DNA of 64,000 nucleotides, from assembly GCF_026343295.1 (NCBI RefSeq), contig NZ_JAPELY010000001.1, positions 2,666,001 to 2,730,000 on the forward strand, written 5' to 3'. Position 1 is the first letter of the stretch; each line of letters begins with the position of its first letter. Below the pieces are notes generated by a model. It saw only the letters and a program-made list of their open reading frames with translations, had not been told where the DNA came from and did not search any database. This document shows, one piece after another, positions 15,243 through 24,729 of this stretch. The stretch is from Streptomyces sp. NBC_00083 (GTDB taxonomy: Bacteria; Actinomycetota; Actinomycetes; Streptomycetales; Streptomycetaceae). The position numbers were made by a program, and so were the translations under genes.

Positions 15243-16433
15243 GTGCACCTCGCATACACGCCTGAGCAGCAGCAGTTGCGCACCGAGCTGCGGACCTACT
15301 TCGCCGGGCTCGTCCCGGACAACGTCTACGCCCGGTACGCGGATCCGGCCGCGCAGAAGCGGTTCTACCGCGAGACCGTGCGCCGGCTCGGCACGGACGG
15401 CTGGCTCGGGGTGGGATGGCCCGAGGAGTACGGCGGGCGGGGCCTGACGCCGATGGAGCAGTTCATCTTCTTCGACGAGGCCGCGCAGGCGGGGGTGCCG
15501 CTGCCGCTGATGGCCCTGAACACCGTGGGCCCCACGATCATGCGGTACGGCACGGACGAGCAGAAGGCGTACTTCCTGCCCGGCATCCTCTCCGGCGAGC
15601 TCGACTTCGCCATCGGCTACAGCGAGCCCGACGCGGGCACCGATCTCGCGGCGCTCAAGACCCGCGCGGTGCGCGAGGGCGACGAGAACACCGGCACGTA
15701 CACCGTGAACGGGCAGAAGATCTGGACCACCAACGGCGACACCGCCGACTGGGTCTGGCTCGCCGTGCGCACCGACCCGGACGCCCCCGCGCACAAGGGC
15801 ATCACCATGCTCCTGGTGCCGACGTCCGACCCCGGCTACAGCTGCACCCTCATCAACACCCTCGCCTCGCACGACACCACCGCCAGCTACTACGAGAACA
15901 TCCGGGTCCCCGCCACGCGCCGGGTCGGCGAGGAGAACAAGGGCTGGCGGCTGATCACCAACCAGCTCAACCACGAGCGGGTCACCCTCGCCGCCCACGG
16001 CACCATGGCGATCCGCGCGCTGCACGACGTCCAGCGCTGGGCCGCCGACACCAAGCTCGCCGACGGCCGCCGCGTCATCGACCTCGGCTGGGTCCGCAAG
16101 AACCTCGCCCGCACCCACGCCCGCCTCGACGCCATGAAGCTCCTCAACTGGCAGATGGTCAACGCCGTCCAGGAGGGAACCCTCACCCCCCAGGACGCCT
16201 CCGCCGTCAAGGTGTACGGATCCGAGGCGCGCCGCGACGCCTACGCCGCCCTGATGGAGGTCGCGGCGGCGGCGGGTCCGATGAAGGAGGGCTCGGCCGG
16301 TGCGGTCCTGCACGGCGAACTCGAACGCGGCTACCGCTCCGCGGTGATCTTCACCTTCGGCGGCGGCAACAACGAGATCCAGCGCGAGATCATCTCCTGG
16401 ATCGGCCTGGGGATGCCGAGGGTCCGCCGCTAG
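15243..16433 (+). CDS. Acyl-CoA dehydrogenase, FadE26-like
   Basis: 396-residue flavoenzyme that introduces an alpha-beta double bond into an acyl-CoA, using FAD. It starts at a GTG (MHLAYTPEQQQLRTELR) with TGGAGG upstream. Typical features are LGVGWPEEYGGRG, the FAD/substrate loop IGYSEPDAGTDLAAL, VNGQKIWTTNG and the C-terminal TFGGGNNEIQREIISWIGLGMPR. From memory it resembles M. tuberculosis FadE26 (Rv3504), one half of a heteromeric steroid side-chain dehydrogenase; the usual partner (FadE27-like) is not in this window. A KstR-like site lies in its promoter. The exact substrate is not shown by sequence. Confidence 0.88.
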   Translation: MHLAYTPEQQQLRTELRTYFAGLVPDNVYARYADPAAQKRFYRETVRRLGTDGWLGVGWPEEYGGRGLTPMEQFIFFDEAAQAGVPLPLMALNTVGPTIMRYGTDEQKAYFLPGILSGELDFAIGYSEPDAGTDLAALKTRAVREGDENTGTYTVNGQKIWTTNGDTADWVWLAVRTDPDAPAHKGITMLLVPTSDPGYSCTLINTLASHDTTASYYENIRVPATRRVGEENKGWRLITNQLNHERVTLAAHGTMAIRALHDVQRWAADTKLADGRRVIDLGWVRKNLARTHARLDAMKLLNWQMVNAVQEGTLTPQDASAVKVYGSEARRDAYAALMEVAAAAGPMKEGSAGAVLHGELERGYRSAVIFTFGGGNNEIQREIISWIGLGMPRVRR

Positions 16434-16507
16434 GCCGGCCGCAGGGGGACCCCGCCCGCCGGGGGACCCCGCCGCGACCGCCGTACGGGCCGGCGGTGAC
16501 GTCCCGG

Positions 16508-17284
16508 TCAGCCGACCGGGGCGAAGGCGGTGATCGCCTCGGCGAGTTCCGCCGGGGCTTCCAGCGGGATCAGGTGACCCGTCCTCGGGATCACCAGGAA
16601 CTCGGCATCGGCGAGGTACGGCACCAGGTGGTCGCGGAGCACGGCGACGGGCTCGACGCGGTCGTTCTCTCCGGCGACGACGAGGGCGGGGACGCCGATC
16701 ATGCGGGTGTGCCGGGTGATGTCCTCCGCGATGCCGTGCAGCGGCCACTCCGCGCGGGCGCCGTCGGCGCCGGCCCGCGAGTCGGCCACGATCCGCGACC
16801 TGACCGGTTCGGGCAGCTCGGTCGCGGTCAGGACGGTGTCCCGTGCGCCGGCGGCGTCTTCGTCGGAGTCGTAGGCGTGGGAGAGGGCCTCCTGGTACGC
16901 GGGGGTGATCTCCGCTGCGGGCCTGGCCGGCCCGGAACCGACCAGGACGATCCCCCGCAGGCCGGCGGGCCGGGCCGCCGCGACCAGCTGCGCGACCTTG
17001 CCGCCCATGGAATGACCGACGAGGACATGGTCGGTGACGCCCGCGTCGGCGATCACCGCGCGCGTGTCGTCCGCGAGCCGGCGCAGCGAGTAGGGGCCGG
17101 GCAGGCCGCGGGAGCGGCTCCAGCCGCGGAAGTCGAGCGTGAGGACGTCGCGCCCGTCGAGGCGCTCGACGACGGGGTCCCAGGTGCGGGCGGAACCGCC
17201 CCAGTAGTGCAGGAACACCAGGGTCGGCCCCGCTCCCGGCCGGTGGTCGTAAGCGGGCAGTGCCGGCTGCCGGGTCGTGGTCAT
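16508..17284 (-). CDS. Alpha/beta hydrolase
   Basis: 258-residue soluble alpha/beta-hydrolase. The oxyanion region VFLHYWGG comes near residue 25, the nucleophile elbow GHSMGG near residue 95, the acid in VVAGENDRVEP and the catalytic histidine in RTGHLIPLEAP near the end, so the triad is complete. Chloroperoxidase-, esterase- and lactonase-like enzymes share this pattern and the substrate cannot be told. The ATG at 17284 is used (GAGTTGCG just upstream); the much longer open frame up to 18091 overlaps the AraC gene and is a shadow. It is divergent from the AraC-type gene at 17375, a likely regulator. Confidence 0.88.
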   Translation of the reverse strand: MTTTRQPALPAYDHRPGAGPTLVFLHYWGGSARTWDPVVERLDGRDVLTLDFRGWSRSRGLPGPYSLRRLADDTRAVIADAGVTDHVLVGHSMGGKVAQLVAAARPAGLRGIVLVGSGPARPAAEITPAYQEALSHAYDSDEDAAGARDTVLTATELPEPVRSRIVADSRAGADGARAEWPLHGIAEDITRHTRMIGVPALVVAGENDRVEPVAVLRDHLVPYLADAEFLVIPRTGHLIPLEAPAELAEAITAFAPVG

Positions 17285-17374
17285 CGCAACTCCTCGATCG
17301 GTGGTCCGTGCGGACCTGCCCCTTGATTGGATCTCCGAGGGCCCGTCCGGGGCATCGGCGCGACTGGTCGTCCG

Positions 17375-18220
17375 ATGGTGGAAACTGGACACGTGACCGC
17401 GATCCGGCAGATGACCTACCAACCCGTCGGGCACGGGGGCTCGGCCGTCGAGACGATGACGTTCGGCCGTCTTCGCGAGCTGAACGACGGCGGCACGCAG
17501 CGCGCCGACTTCCATGTGCTCGCCGTCGTCGACGCCGGACGGGGAGCGGTCACCGTGGACTTCCGCGCGCATCCGCTCCGGGAGCGGTCCGCGGTGTGGA
17601 TCGCTCCCGGAGCGGTGCACCGGTGGGACGGGATCGAGGGCGTGGCGGGACACATCGTGCTGTTCGTCCCGACCGCGCCCGTGACCCGTGCCACCCGGGC
17701 GCTCGCCGCGTCCCCGGACCTCGTCGTACACCGGACCGTTCCCGACGCCGACTGGCCGTTCGTCGAGGCAGCGCGCGACCATCTGCTGCTCGAGACGTCC
17801 GCCCCGCCCTCGGACACCGCCACGGAGCTGCCCGGGATCCTGCTCTCCGCGCTCATCGCCCGGCTTTGCCCGCCGCACGGCGAAGCGCGGTCCATGAACC
17901 CGGTGTTCGGCCTGTTCCGGGCCAGTGTCGAGGCACACTTCCGGGAGCATCACGACGCCGGGTACTACGCCCTGGCTCTGGGATACGCGCCCCGCACCCT
18001 CTCCAGAGCGGTCCACCGGGCCACCGGGCGCACCGCGAAGGCGTACCTCGTCGACCGCCTCGTCCTGGAGGCCAAACGGCTGCTCGCGCACGAGCGCATG
18101 ACGGCGGCCGGCTGCGCCACCGCGCTCGGCTTCCCCGACGCGTCGAACTTCTCGGTGTTCTTCCGGAACGCGACCGGCCTGCGGCCCGGCGCGTGGCAGT
18201 CGGCGGCGACCGTCCCGTGA
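17375..18220 (+). CDS. AraC-family regulator
   Basis: 281 residues. The N-terminal cupin-like half contains FHVLAVVDAGRGAVTVDFRAHPL and WIAPGAVHRW; the C-terminal 100 residues form the DNA-binding domain (YYALALGYAPRTLSRAVHRATGRTAKAYLVDRL and AAGCATALGFPDASNFSVFFRNATGLRPGAWQ). The ATG at 17375 is preferred. The frame opens at a TTG at 17327, and a GTG at 17393 is another option; none has a strong ribosome site. Divergent from the alpha/beta hydrolase with about 90 bases between them. Confidence 0.86.
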   Translation: MVETGHVTAIRQMTYQPVGHGGSAVETMTFGRLRELNDGGTQRADFHVLAVVDAGRGAVTVDFRAHPLRERSAVWIAPGAVHRWDGIEGVAGHIVLFVPTAPVTRATRALAASPDLVVHRTVPDADWPFVEAARDHLLLETSAPPSDTATELPGILLSALIARLCPPHGEARSMNPVFGLFRASVEAHFREHHDAGYYALALGYAPRTLSRAVHRATGRTAKAYLVDRLVLEAKRLLAHERMTAAGCATALGFPDASNFSVFFRNATGLRPGAWQSAATVP

Positions 18221-18255
18221 GGGTGCCCGCGCCCGGCCGGTGGCGGGCCGGTGCC

Positions 18256-18933
18256 TCAGCCCCGGGCCAACTCCCGGATGGCGACGTTGAGTTCCAGGAC
18301 GTTGACCCGGGGCTCACCCATGAAGCCGAGCGTGCGGCCCTCGGTGTGGTCCGCCACCAGCCGCTCGACCTGCGCGACGCCGAGGTGGTTCCGCTCGGCG
18401 ACCCGGTGCACCTGGAGTCCGGCGTACTGGGGGGAGATGCTCGGGTCGAGGCCGGAGCCCGACGAGGTGACCGCGTCGGCCGGGATGTCCTGCGGCCTCA
18501 CCTTGTACGTGGCCGTCGAGTTGTCCCGGACGACGGCCGCCCTGGCGTCCTCGACGAGCCTGGTGAGCTCCGGGTTGTCGGCGGCCTTGTTGGTGGCGCC
18601 GGACAGAAGCAGCGAGTACTGGGTGTTGACGCTGTTGGTCCCGAGGCCGCCCGAGGGGCGCGGCTGGAACCACCGCAGGTCCGGCGCGGCGGTCTCGGCC
18701 GGATCGTCCGGGTGGCTCTTGGGCAGGGTGTAGGTCTGGCCGATGAGGGACGACCCCACGACCCGGCCGCTGCCGTCCTTGACCTCCGAGCCGTTGGCCT
18801 TGCCGCCGAAGGCGGCCTGGGCGATGCCGGTGACGGCCAGGGGGTAGACGATCCCGCAGACGACCGTGAGGACCAGCAGGGCTCGCAGGGCGGCGCCGAT
18901 CAGCCGCGCGGTGTTTCCGACAGAACTGTTCAT
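18256..18933 (-). CDS. kdpC: KdpC, chaperone-like subunit of the K+-transporting ATPase
   Basis: 225 residues with one N-terminal transmembrane helix (LLVLTVVCGIVYPLAVTGIA, about residues 20-39) and a large outer domain. The family blocks GSSLIGQ, YFQ-like WFQPRPS, ASSG-like SSGSGLDPSISPQYA and LGFMGEPRVNVLELN are all present. KdpC raises the nucleotide affinity of KdpB within the high-affinity KdpFABC pump. It is the last gene of the operon, seven bases after kdpB. Confidence 0.97.
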   Translation of the reverse strand: MNSSVGNTARLIGAALRALLVLTVVCGIVYPLAVTGIAQAAFGGKANGSEVKDGSGRVVGSSLIGQTYTLPKSHPDDPAETAAPDLRWFQPRPSGGLGTNSVNTQYSLLLSGATNKAADNPELTRLVEDARAAVVRDNSTATYKVRPQDIPADAVTSSGSGLDPSISPQYAGLQVHRVAERNHLGVAQVERLVADHTEGRTLGFMGEPRVNVLELNVAIRELARG

Positions 18934-18939
18934 AGCTGA

Positions 18940-21036
18940 TCAGCCGATTCCGGGGATGAGGGTGATGAGCAGGTCGATGAGCTTGATGCCGATGAACGGC
19001 GCCACGAGGCCGCCGAGTCCGTAGATCCCGATGTTGCGGCGCAGCATCCGGTCGGCGCTGGTCGGCCTGTAGCGGACGCCCTTGAGGGCGAGCGGTACGA
19101 GCGCGACGATGACGAGCGCGTTGAAGATGACGGCGGACAGGATCGCCGAGTCCGGCGAGTGCAGACCCATGACGTTGAGCTTGTCGAGGCCCGGGTAGAC
19201 CGCCGCGAACATCGCCGGGATGATCGCGAAGTACTTCGCGACGTCGTTGGCGATGGAGAAGGTCGTCAACGCCCCCCGGGTGATGAGGAGTTGCTTGCCG
19301 ATCTCGACGATCTCGATGAGCTTGGTGGGATTGGAGTCCAGGTCCACCATGTTCCCGGCCTCCTTGGCGGCCGAGGTGCCCGTGTTCATCGCCACCCCGA
19401 CGTCCGCCTGTGCGAGGGCCGGGGCGTCGTTGGTGCCGTCGCCCGTCATCGCCACCAGCTTGCCGCCCGCCTGCTCCCGCTTGATGAGGGCCATCTTGTC
19501 CTCGGGGGTGGCCTCGGCGAGGAAGTCGTCGACGCCGGCCTCCTCGGCGATGGCCTTCGCGGTGAGCGGATTGTCCCCGGTGATCATCACGGTCCTGATG
19601 CCCATGCGCCGCAGCTCCTCGAACCGCTCGCGCATGCCCTCCTTGACGACGTCCTTGAGGTGGACGACCCCCAGGATCCGGGCGCCCGACTCGTCCTCGA
19701 CCGCGACGAGCAGCGGTGTCCCGCCCGCCTGCGAGATCCGGTCGGCCAGATCCGCTGCGTCCTCGGCGACGCGGCCACCGCGCTCCGTCACCCAGGCGGC
19801 GACCGAACCGGCCGCGCCCTTGCGGGTCTTCCTGCCGTCGACGTCCACCCCGGACATCCGGGTCTGCGCGGTGAAGGCGATCCAGACGGCCTGCGCGAGC
19901 TCGCCCTGGTGGCGTTCGCGCAGCCCGTACCGCTCCTTGGCGAGCACCACGATCGAGCGGCCCTCGGGGGTCTCGTCGGCGAGCGACGACAGCTGTGCGG
20001 CGTCCGCGAGTTCGGCCTCCGTCGTGCCCCGTACCGGCACGAACTCGGCGGCCTGCCGGTTGCCCAGCGTGATGGTGCCCGTCTTGTCGAGCAGCAGCGT
20101 CGACACGTCGCCCGCGGCCTCCACCGCACGTCCGCTCATCGCCAGCACGTTGCGCTGCACGAGACGGTCCATGCCCGCGATGCCGATGGCCGAGAGCAGG
20201 GCGCCGATGGTGGTCGGGATGAGACAGACCAGCAGGGCGGTGAGCACGATCATCGACTGCCGGGCGCCGGCGTAGATCGCGAACGGCTGCAGCGTGACCA
20301 CCGCCAGCAGGAAGACGATCGTGAGGGAGGCGAGCAGGATGTTGAGGGCGATCTCGTTGGGCGTCTTCTGCCGCGCCGCGCCCTCCACGAGCGCGATCAT
20401 GCGGTCGATGAACGTCTCGCCGGGCTTCGTCGTTATCTTGACGACGATCCGGTCGGAGAGGACCTTCGTGCCGCCCGTGACGGCCGAGCGGTCGCCGCCC
20501 GACTCGCGGATCACGGGCGCGGACTCACCGGTGATGGCCGACTCGTCCACCGAGGCGACCCCCTCGACCACGTCACCGTCGCCGGGGATGCCGTCCCCGG
20601 CCTCGCACACGACCAGGTCGCCCACGCGCAGCTCCGTACCGGGTACGGGCTCCTCGGCCGAGCCGCTCAGCCGGCGCGCGACGGTGTCGGTCTTGGCCTT
20701 GCGCAGGGTGTCCGCCTGCGCCTTGCCGCGCCCTTCGGCCACGGCCTCGGCGAGGTTGGCGAAGAGGGTGGTGAGCCACAGCCAGGCGGTGATCGCCCAG
20801 CCGAACCAGTCCGACGGGTCCTCGACGGCGAGGACGGTGGTGACCACCGAGCCGATCAGGACGACGAACATCACCGGGGACTTGACCATGACGCGCGGGT
20901 CGAGCTTGCGTACCGCGTCGGGGAACGACGTCACCAGCGCCTTCGGGTCGAAGAGCCCGCCGCCGACGCGTCCGGGCGGCGTGTCCGCCGCGGGGTGCTC
21001 CTCGTGCGGGGCACGGGTGGGCGTGATGGTGCTCAT
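18940..21036 (-). CDS. kdpB: KdpB, P-type ATPase subunit of the K+ pump
   Basis: 698-residue P-type ATPase that powers high-affinity K+ uptake through KdpA. Key sites are intact: TGES 169-172 in the actuator domain, the phosphorylated D317 in DKTGT, KGAAGSV in the nucleotide domain, [14 protein letters not shown] and [21 protein letters not shown]. Membrane helices lie near residues 53-100, 230-290 and at the C-terminus. The N-terminus ([14 protein letters not shown]) has an extra polar tail typical of Streptomyces. Its ATG overlaps the kdpA stop in ATGA (21033-21036), so the two are translationally coupled. Confidence 0.98.
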   Translation of the reverse strand: MSTITPTRAPHEEHPAADTPPGRVGGGLFDPKALVTSFPDAVRKLDPRVMVKSPVMFVVLIGSVVTTVLAVEDPSDWFGWAITAWLWLTTLFANLAEAVAEGRGKAQADTLRKAKTDTVARRLSGSAEEPVPGTELRVGDLVVCEAGDGIPGDGDVVEGVASVDESAITGESAPVIRESGGDRSAVTGGTKVLSDRIVVKITTKPGETFIDRMIALVEGAARQKTPNEIALNILLASLTIVFLLAVVTLQPFAIYAGARQSMIVLTALLVCLIPTTIGALLSAIGIAGMDRLVQRNVLAMSGRAVEAAGDVSTLLLDKTGTITLGNRQAAEFVPVRGTTEAELADAAQLSSLADETPEGRSIVVLAKERYGLRERHQGELAQAVWIAFTAQTRMSGVDVDGRKTRKGAAGSVAAWVTERGGRVAEDAADLADRISQAGGTPLLVAVEDESGARILGVVHLKDVVKEGMRERFEELRRMGIRTVMITGDNPLTAKAIAEEAGVDDFLAEATPEDKMALIKREQAGGKLVAMTGDGTNDAPALAQADVGVAMNTGTSAAKEAGNMVDLDSNPTKLIEIVEIGKQLLITRGALTTFSIANDVAKYFAIIPAMFAAVYPGLDKLNVMGLHSPDSAILSAVIFNALVIVALVPLALKGVRYRPTSADRMLRRNIGIYGLGGLVAPFIGIKLIDLLITLIPGIG

Positions 21037-22697
21037 GAGGCGAGCCCTTCGGCGAGCGGTCCCAGCGCGAGGGCCGGGAAGTAGGTCAGTCCGGTGATGA
21101 TGAGGATCGTCCCGACGAGCAGGCCCGCGTAGAGCGGCTTGTCGGTGCGCAGGGTGCCCGCCGTCTCGGGCACCGGCCGCTGCTCGGCGAGCGAGCCGGC
21201 CAGGGCGAGCACGAAGACCATGGGCAGGAACCGGCCGAGCAGCATGGCGATGCCGATGGTCGAGTTGAACCACTGCGTGTCCGCGTTCAGGCCGGCGAAG
21301 GCCGAACCGTTGTTGTTGGCGCCCGAGGTGTAGGCGTAGAGGATCTCCGAGAAGCCGTGCGCGCCGGGGTTGGCCATCGAGGTGACCGGCGTGGGCAGCG
21401 CCATCGCGGCGGCCGTGAAGCCGAGGACGAGCGCGGGAGTGATCAGGATGTAGCAGGCCGCCAGCTTGATCTGACGGGTGCCGATCTTCTTGCCCAGGTA
21501 CTCGGGGGTGCGGCCCACCATGAGCCCGGCGATGAACACCGCGATGACCGCCATGATCAGCATGCCGTAGAGCCCCGAGCCCACACCGCCGGGCGCGATC
21601 TCGCCGAGCTGCATGCCGAGCAGCTGGATCCCCCCGCCCAGGCCCGTGTACGAGGAGTGGAAGGAGTTGACCGCGCCCGTCGAGGTCAGCGTCGTCGCGA
21701 CCGAGAAGATCGCGGAGCCGCCGATGCCGAAGCGCGTCTCCTTGCCCTCCATCGCCCCGCCCGCCGCCTGGAGCGCGGGCCCGTGGTGGGCGAACTCGGT
21801 CCACATCATGAGCGCGGTGAAACCGATCCAGACGACGGCCATCGTCGCGAGGATCGCGTACCCCTGCCGCAGGCTGCCGACCATGCGCCCGAAGGTCCGG
21901 GTGAGCGCGAACGGGATGAGCAGGATCAGGAAGATCTCGAAGAGGTTCGAGAAGGGGGTGGGATTCTCGAAGGGGTGGGCGGAGTTGGCGTTGAAGTAGC
22001 CGCCGCCGTTGGTGCCCAGCTCCTTGATGACCTCCTGCGAAGCCACCGCCCCGCCGTTCCACTGCTGCCCGCCGCCGGTGAACTGGCCGACCTCGTGGAT
22101 GCCGGCGAAGTTCTGGATGGCGCCGCACGCCACGAGGACCAGCGCGCCGACGACGGCGATGGGGATCAGGATGCGGACGGTGCCGCGCACCAAGTCGGCC
22201 CAGAAGTTGCCGAGTTCACCGGTGCGCGACCGCGCGAAGCCCCGTACGAGAGCCACCGCGACGGCCATGCCGACGGCGGCGGAGACGAAGTTCTGCACCG
22301 CGAGACCGCCGGTCTGCACGACGTGGCCCATGGCCTGCTCGCCGGCGTACGACTGCCAGTTGGTGTTGGCCACGAACGAGGCGGCCGTGTTGAACGCCTG
22401 GTCCGGGTCGATCGCCGAGAAGCCGAGCGAGCCGGGCAGGATCCCCTGCGCCCGCTGGAGGGCGTAGAGGAACAGGACGCCGACGGCGGAGAACGCGAGG
22501 ACGCCGCGCAGGTAGGCGGGCCAGCGCATCTCGGCCGACGGGTTGGCGCCGATGGCCTGGTAGACCCACTTCTCCGGCCGGTAGTGCTTCTCGGAGGAGT
22601 AGACCCGGGCCATGTGGTCGCCGAGGGGGCGGTACGCCAGTGCGAGCGCGGCGATCAGCGCGAGCAGCTGGAGCACGCCGGCGGTAACGGGGCTCAT
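21033..22697 (-). CDS. kdpA: KdpA, K+-channel subunit
   Basis: 554-residue channel-like subunit related to Trk/Ktr proteins, with ten or more helices. The four selectivity-filter repeats can be followed: [50 protein letters not shown] and [17 protein letters not shown], each with the conserved glycine. K+ enters here and is moved by KdpB. ATG at 22697, eight bases after kdpF. Confidence 0.98.
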   Translation of the reverse strand: MSPVTAGVLQLLALIAALALAYRPLGDHMARVYSSEKHYRPEKWVYQAIGANPSAEMRWPAYLRGVLAFSAVGVLFLYALQRAQGILPGSLGFSAIDPDQAFNTAASFVANTNWQSYAGEQAMGHVVQTGGLAVQNFVSAAVGMAVAVALVRGFARSRTGELGNFWADLVRGTVRILIPIAVVGALVLVACGAIQNFAGIHEVGQFTGGGQQWNGGAVASQEVIKELGTNGGGYFNANSAHPFENPTPFSNLFEIFLILLIPFALTRTFGRMVGSLRQGYAILATMAVVWIGFTALMMWTEFAHHGPALQAAGGAMEGKETRFGIGGSAIFSVATTLTSTGAVNSFHSSYTGLGGGIQLLGMQLGEIAPGGVGSGLYGMLIMAVIAVFIAGLMVGRTPEYLGKKIGTRQIKLAACYILITPALVLGFTAAAMALPTPVTSMANPGAHGFSEILYAYTSGANNNGSAFAGLNADTQWFNSTIGIAMLLGRFLPMVFVLALAGSLAEQRPVPETAGTLRTDKPLYAGLLVGTILIITGLTYFPALALGPLAEGLAS

Positions 22698-22705
22698 AGC
22701 GGTGC

Positions 22706-22795
22706 TCAGAACCTCTCCGGGTACACGAGGGCGAGGACGAGGTACCCCAGCAGGGCGACGGCGACCAGCAGACCGACGATGTTCTCGACGCTCAC
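22706..22795 (-). CDS. kdpF: KdpF, small stabilising peptide of the K+ pump
   Basis: 29-residue membrane peptide starting at a GTG ([13 protein letters not shown]...) and ending LVYPERF, the family's signature end. A single transmembrane helix fills the middle. KdpF stabilises the KdpABC complex. Its GTG lies inside the stop of the preceding 27-residue gene (GTGA at 22792-22795), implying coupled translation. Too short for ordinary gene calling. Confidence 0.93.
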   Translation of the reverse strand: MSVENIVGLLVAVALLGYLVLALVYPERF

Positions 22796-22875
22796 AGCTT
22801 GGTCACCCCCTTGGCGGCGAGGGCCACCAGCGCGAAGACCGCGACCGTGGTGACGACGAAGGCCAGATCGGCCAT
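22792..22875 (-). CDS. 27-residue membrane peptide leading the kdp operon
   Basis: A tiny gene in front of kdpF: ATG at 22875, AGGAG six bases upstream, translation [17 protein letters not shown] then a short AAKGVTKL tail. Residues 4-20 form one membrane helix followed by two lysines, so the N-terminus would face out. The stop overlaps the kdpF start in GTGA. It resembles KdpF in size and topology but lacks the PERF end. It could be a second KdpF-like accessory peptide or a leader that couples translation; function unknown. Confidence 0.78.
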   Translation of the reverse strand: MADLAFVVTTVAVFALVALAAKGVTKL

Positions 22876-22960
22876 CGTGAGCTCCTGAATGACGTGGTGA
22901 ATGGGGGTCGGCCCATGGGCCGAAGATCAGCAAACCGCGAGTTCAGCGGCGTATGGCGGC

Positions 22961-23018
22961 TGTTGACGGGCTCCATACGACGGCGGCCGGACTCTTGACG
23001 CGGTCCATACGGCGGCGG
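22961..23018 (-). promoter_or_regulatory. Long direct repeats upstream of the kdp operon
   Basis: Two 26-base direct repeats, 22961-22986 and 22993-23018, agree at 22 positions and are offset by 32 bases, about three helical turns. The shared core on the + strand is TTGACG-N4-TCCATACG followed by CGGCGG. A further CATACG in the opposite sense lies at about 22949-22957. They lie 85-145 bases before the first start codon of the operon. Direct repeats with this phasing suit an OmpR-type response regulator such as KdpE. No kdpDE genes are in the window. Confidence 0.6.
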
Positions 23019-23077
23019 CGGTGCGCGGGGGCGGAGGCGGGCACGGGAGCCGGCGAGTCGAGGGCCCCGGCAGGCGC

Positions 23078-24412
23078 CTAGCCGCCGATGTCCCGGTTGC
23101 GGAAGTCGGCCAGGGTCTCGCGCCGGACCAGGAGGCGGGCCGTGCCGTCGTGGACGGCGACCAGCGGCGGGCGGCCGACCATGTTGTAGCCCGAGGCCAT
23201 CGAGAGGTGGTAGGCGCCCGCCACCGGCACGGCGAGCAGGTCCCCGGGACGCAGGTCCCCTGGCAGCTCCACGCCGTCGGCCACGATGTCGCCCGCCTCG
23301 CAGTGCCGCCCGACGACGGTGCTCGTGCGCGGGGCGGCGGTGCTCCTGCGGCCGACGAGACGGGGCGCGTACCGGACCCCGTACAGGGCGGGCCGGGGGT
23401 TGTCGCTCATGCCGCCGTCCACCGCCACGAACACGCGCCCGCCGGTGTGTTTGACGCAGAGCACCCGGTACAGCGCCACCCCGGCCGGTCCCGCGACGGC
23501 CCGGCCGGGCTCGACGGCCAGCCGGGGCGGGGGGAGCTTCGCGGCGGCGCAGCTCGCGGCGAGTTCGGCGCGCAGGGCACGGGCGAGCGCGGCGGGATCG
23601 AGGGCGGGTTCGCCGGGCCGGTAGGCGACGCCGTGACCGCCGCCCATGTCCAGCTCGGACAGGACCACGCCATGGGTGTCGCGGACCCGCGCCATCAGAC
23701 CCACCATGCGGCGGACGGCGGCGGTGTACGGCTTGACGTCGGTGATCTGGGAGCCGATGTGGCAGTGCAGACCGGTCAGTTCCAGCTGCGGCTGACCCAG
23801 GACGCGGGCGATGGCGTGCTGCGCCGAGCCGTCCGTGAGGGCCAGGCCGAACTTCTGCCCCTCGGTGCCGGTACGGATCTTCTCGTGGCCGCCCGCCATG
23901 ATGCCGGGCACCACCCGCACCATCACCTTCTGCGCCCCGCGGGTGCCCACGGCCGCGGCGAGCCGGGCGATCTCGGACGGGCTGTCGATGACGACGCGGC
24001 CCACGCCGAGCCGCAGCGCGGCCCCGATGTCCTGCGGGGACTTCGCGTTGCCGTGCAGGGTGACGCGATCGGCGGGGAAGCCCGCGGTGACGGCGAGTTC
24101 GAGCTCGCCGGCGGAGCAGGCGTCGAGGCCGAGGCCCTCCTCGCGGACCCAGCGGACCATGGCCCGGGACAGGAACGCCTTGGCGGCGTACAGCACATCG
24201 GCGTCGGGGAACGCGGCGCGGTACGCCCGGCAGCGGGCCCGCACCTCGCCCTCGTCCAGGACGTACACGGGGGTGCCGAAGCGGTCCGCGATCTCGGTGA
24301 GCGGCACTCCGCCGACGGCGAGCCCGCCGTGCGGCAGGCCGGCCGTGGAGGCCGGCCAGACGGAGAGGCCCTCGGCGTCCGGTGCGACCTCGGACAGGGC
24401 GGTGATGGTCAT
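23078..24412 (-). CDS. lysA: Diaminopimelate decarboxylase-family enzyme
   Basis: 444-residue PLP enzyme of alanine-racemase fold III, converting meso-diaminopimelate to lysine in the classical family. PLP lysine K78 (LYAAKAF), the phosphate-binding and substrate motifs LTGLHCHIGSQI and LDMGGGHGVAY, EPGRAV, and the partner-subunit cysteine C371 in GRHCEAGD are present; YHLSMASGYN is close to the end. The ATG at 24412 follows AGGGGAC; the frame open to 24565 is not needed. Its place beside kdp, with no other lysine or threonine gene, suggests either the sole lysA or a paralogue for another amino acid; the specificity helix cannot settle this by eye. Confidence 0.88.
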   Translation of the reverse strand: MTITALSEVAPDAEGLSVWPASTAGLPHGGLAVGGVPLTEIADRFGTPVYVLDEGEVRARCRAYRAAFPDADVLYAAKAFLSRAMVRWVREEGLGLDACSAGELELAVTAGFPADRVTLHGNAKSPQDIGAALRLGVGRVVIDSPSEIARLAAAVGTRGAQKVMVRVVPGIMAGGHEKIRTGTEGQKFGLALTDGSAQHAIARVLGQPQLELTGLHCHIGSQITDVKPYTAAVRRMVGLMARVRDTHGVVLSELDMGGGHGVAYRPGEPALDPAALARALRAELAASCAAAKLPPPRLAVEPGRAVAGPAGVALYRVLCVKHTGGRVFVAVDGGMSDNPRPALYGVRYAPRLVGRRSTAAPRTSTVVGRHCEAGDIVADGVELPGDLRPGDLLAVPVAGAYHLSMASGYNMVGRPPLVAVHDGTARLLVRRETLADFRNRDIGG

Positions 24413-24729
24413 GGAGTCCCCTGGGGCTCGGGCGGTGCGCGCGGAACCGGCACGGTCCGCGCGCACCGCGGACTTGGCGGACGCCCCGGGGCGCGGGGAG
24501 GCGGACCGGGGGCGCCCGCTGCGCAGCCAACCCCGCGCCGAGCCCCGCGTGCGGGCCCCTGACACCGCCTTGACGCCCGGCGGCCCCTTTCGTACGCATC
24601 GCTGACGCGGGCCGGGCCGGACCGGCAGCAGCGCGGCGGCCCGAACCCGTCCGCCAGGGTCCGTACGGCCCGCGGGCCAGTAGACTCCGGAGCGGATCCG
24701 GCCCAGGGCACACCCACCGGAGGCGTCGG
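24413..24729. other. Divergent promoter region, no gene
   Basis: 317 bases between the decarboxylase and the MpaB-type gene. No coding signal. TAGACT at about 24679 is a fair -10 for the rightward gene, and TTGACG at about 24571 with TACGCA following could be another promoter. A G+C-rich stretch with CCGCGCGCACCGCGG-like inverted bits covers the left half. No clear operator. Confidence 0.5.
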
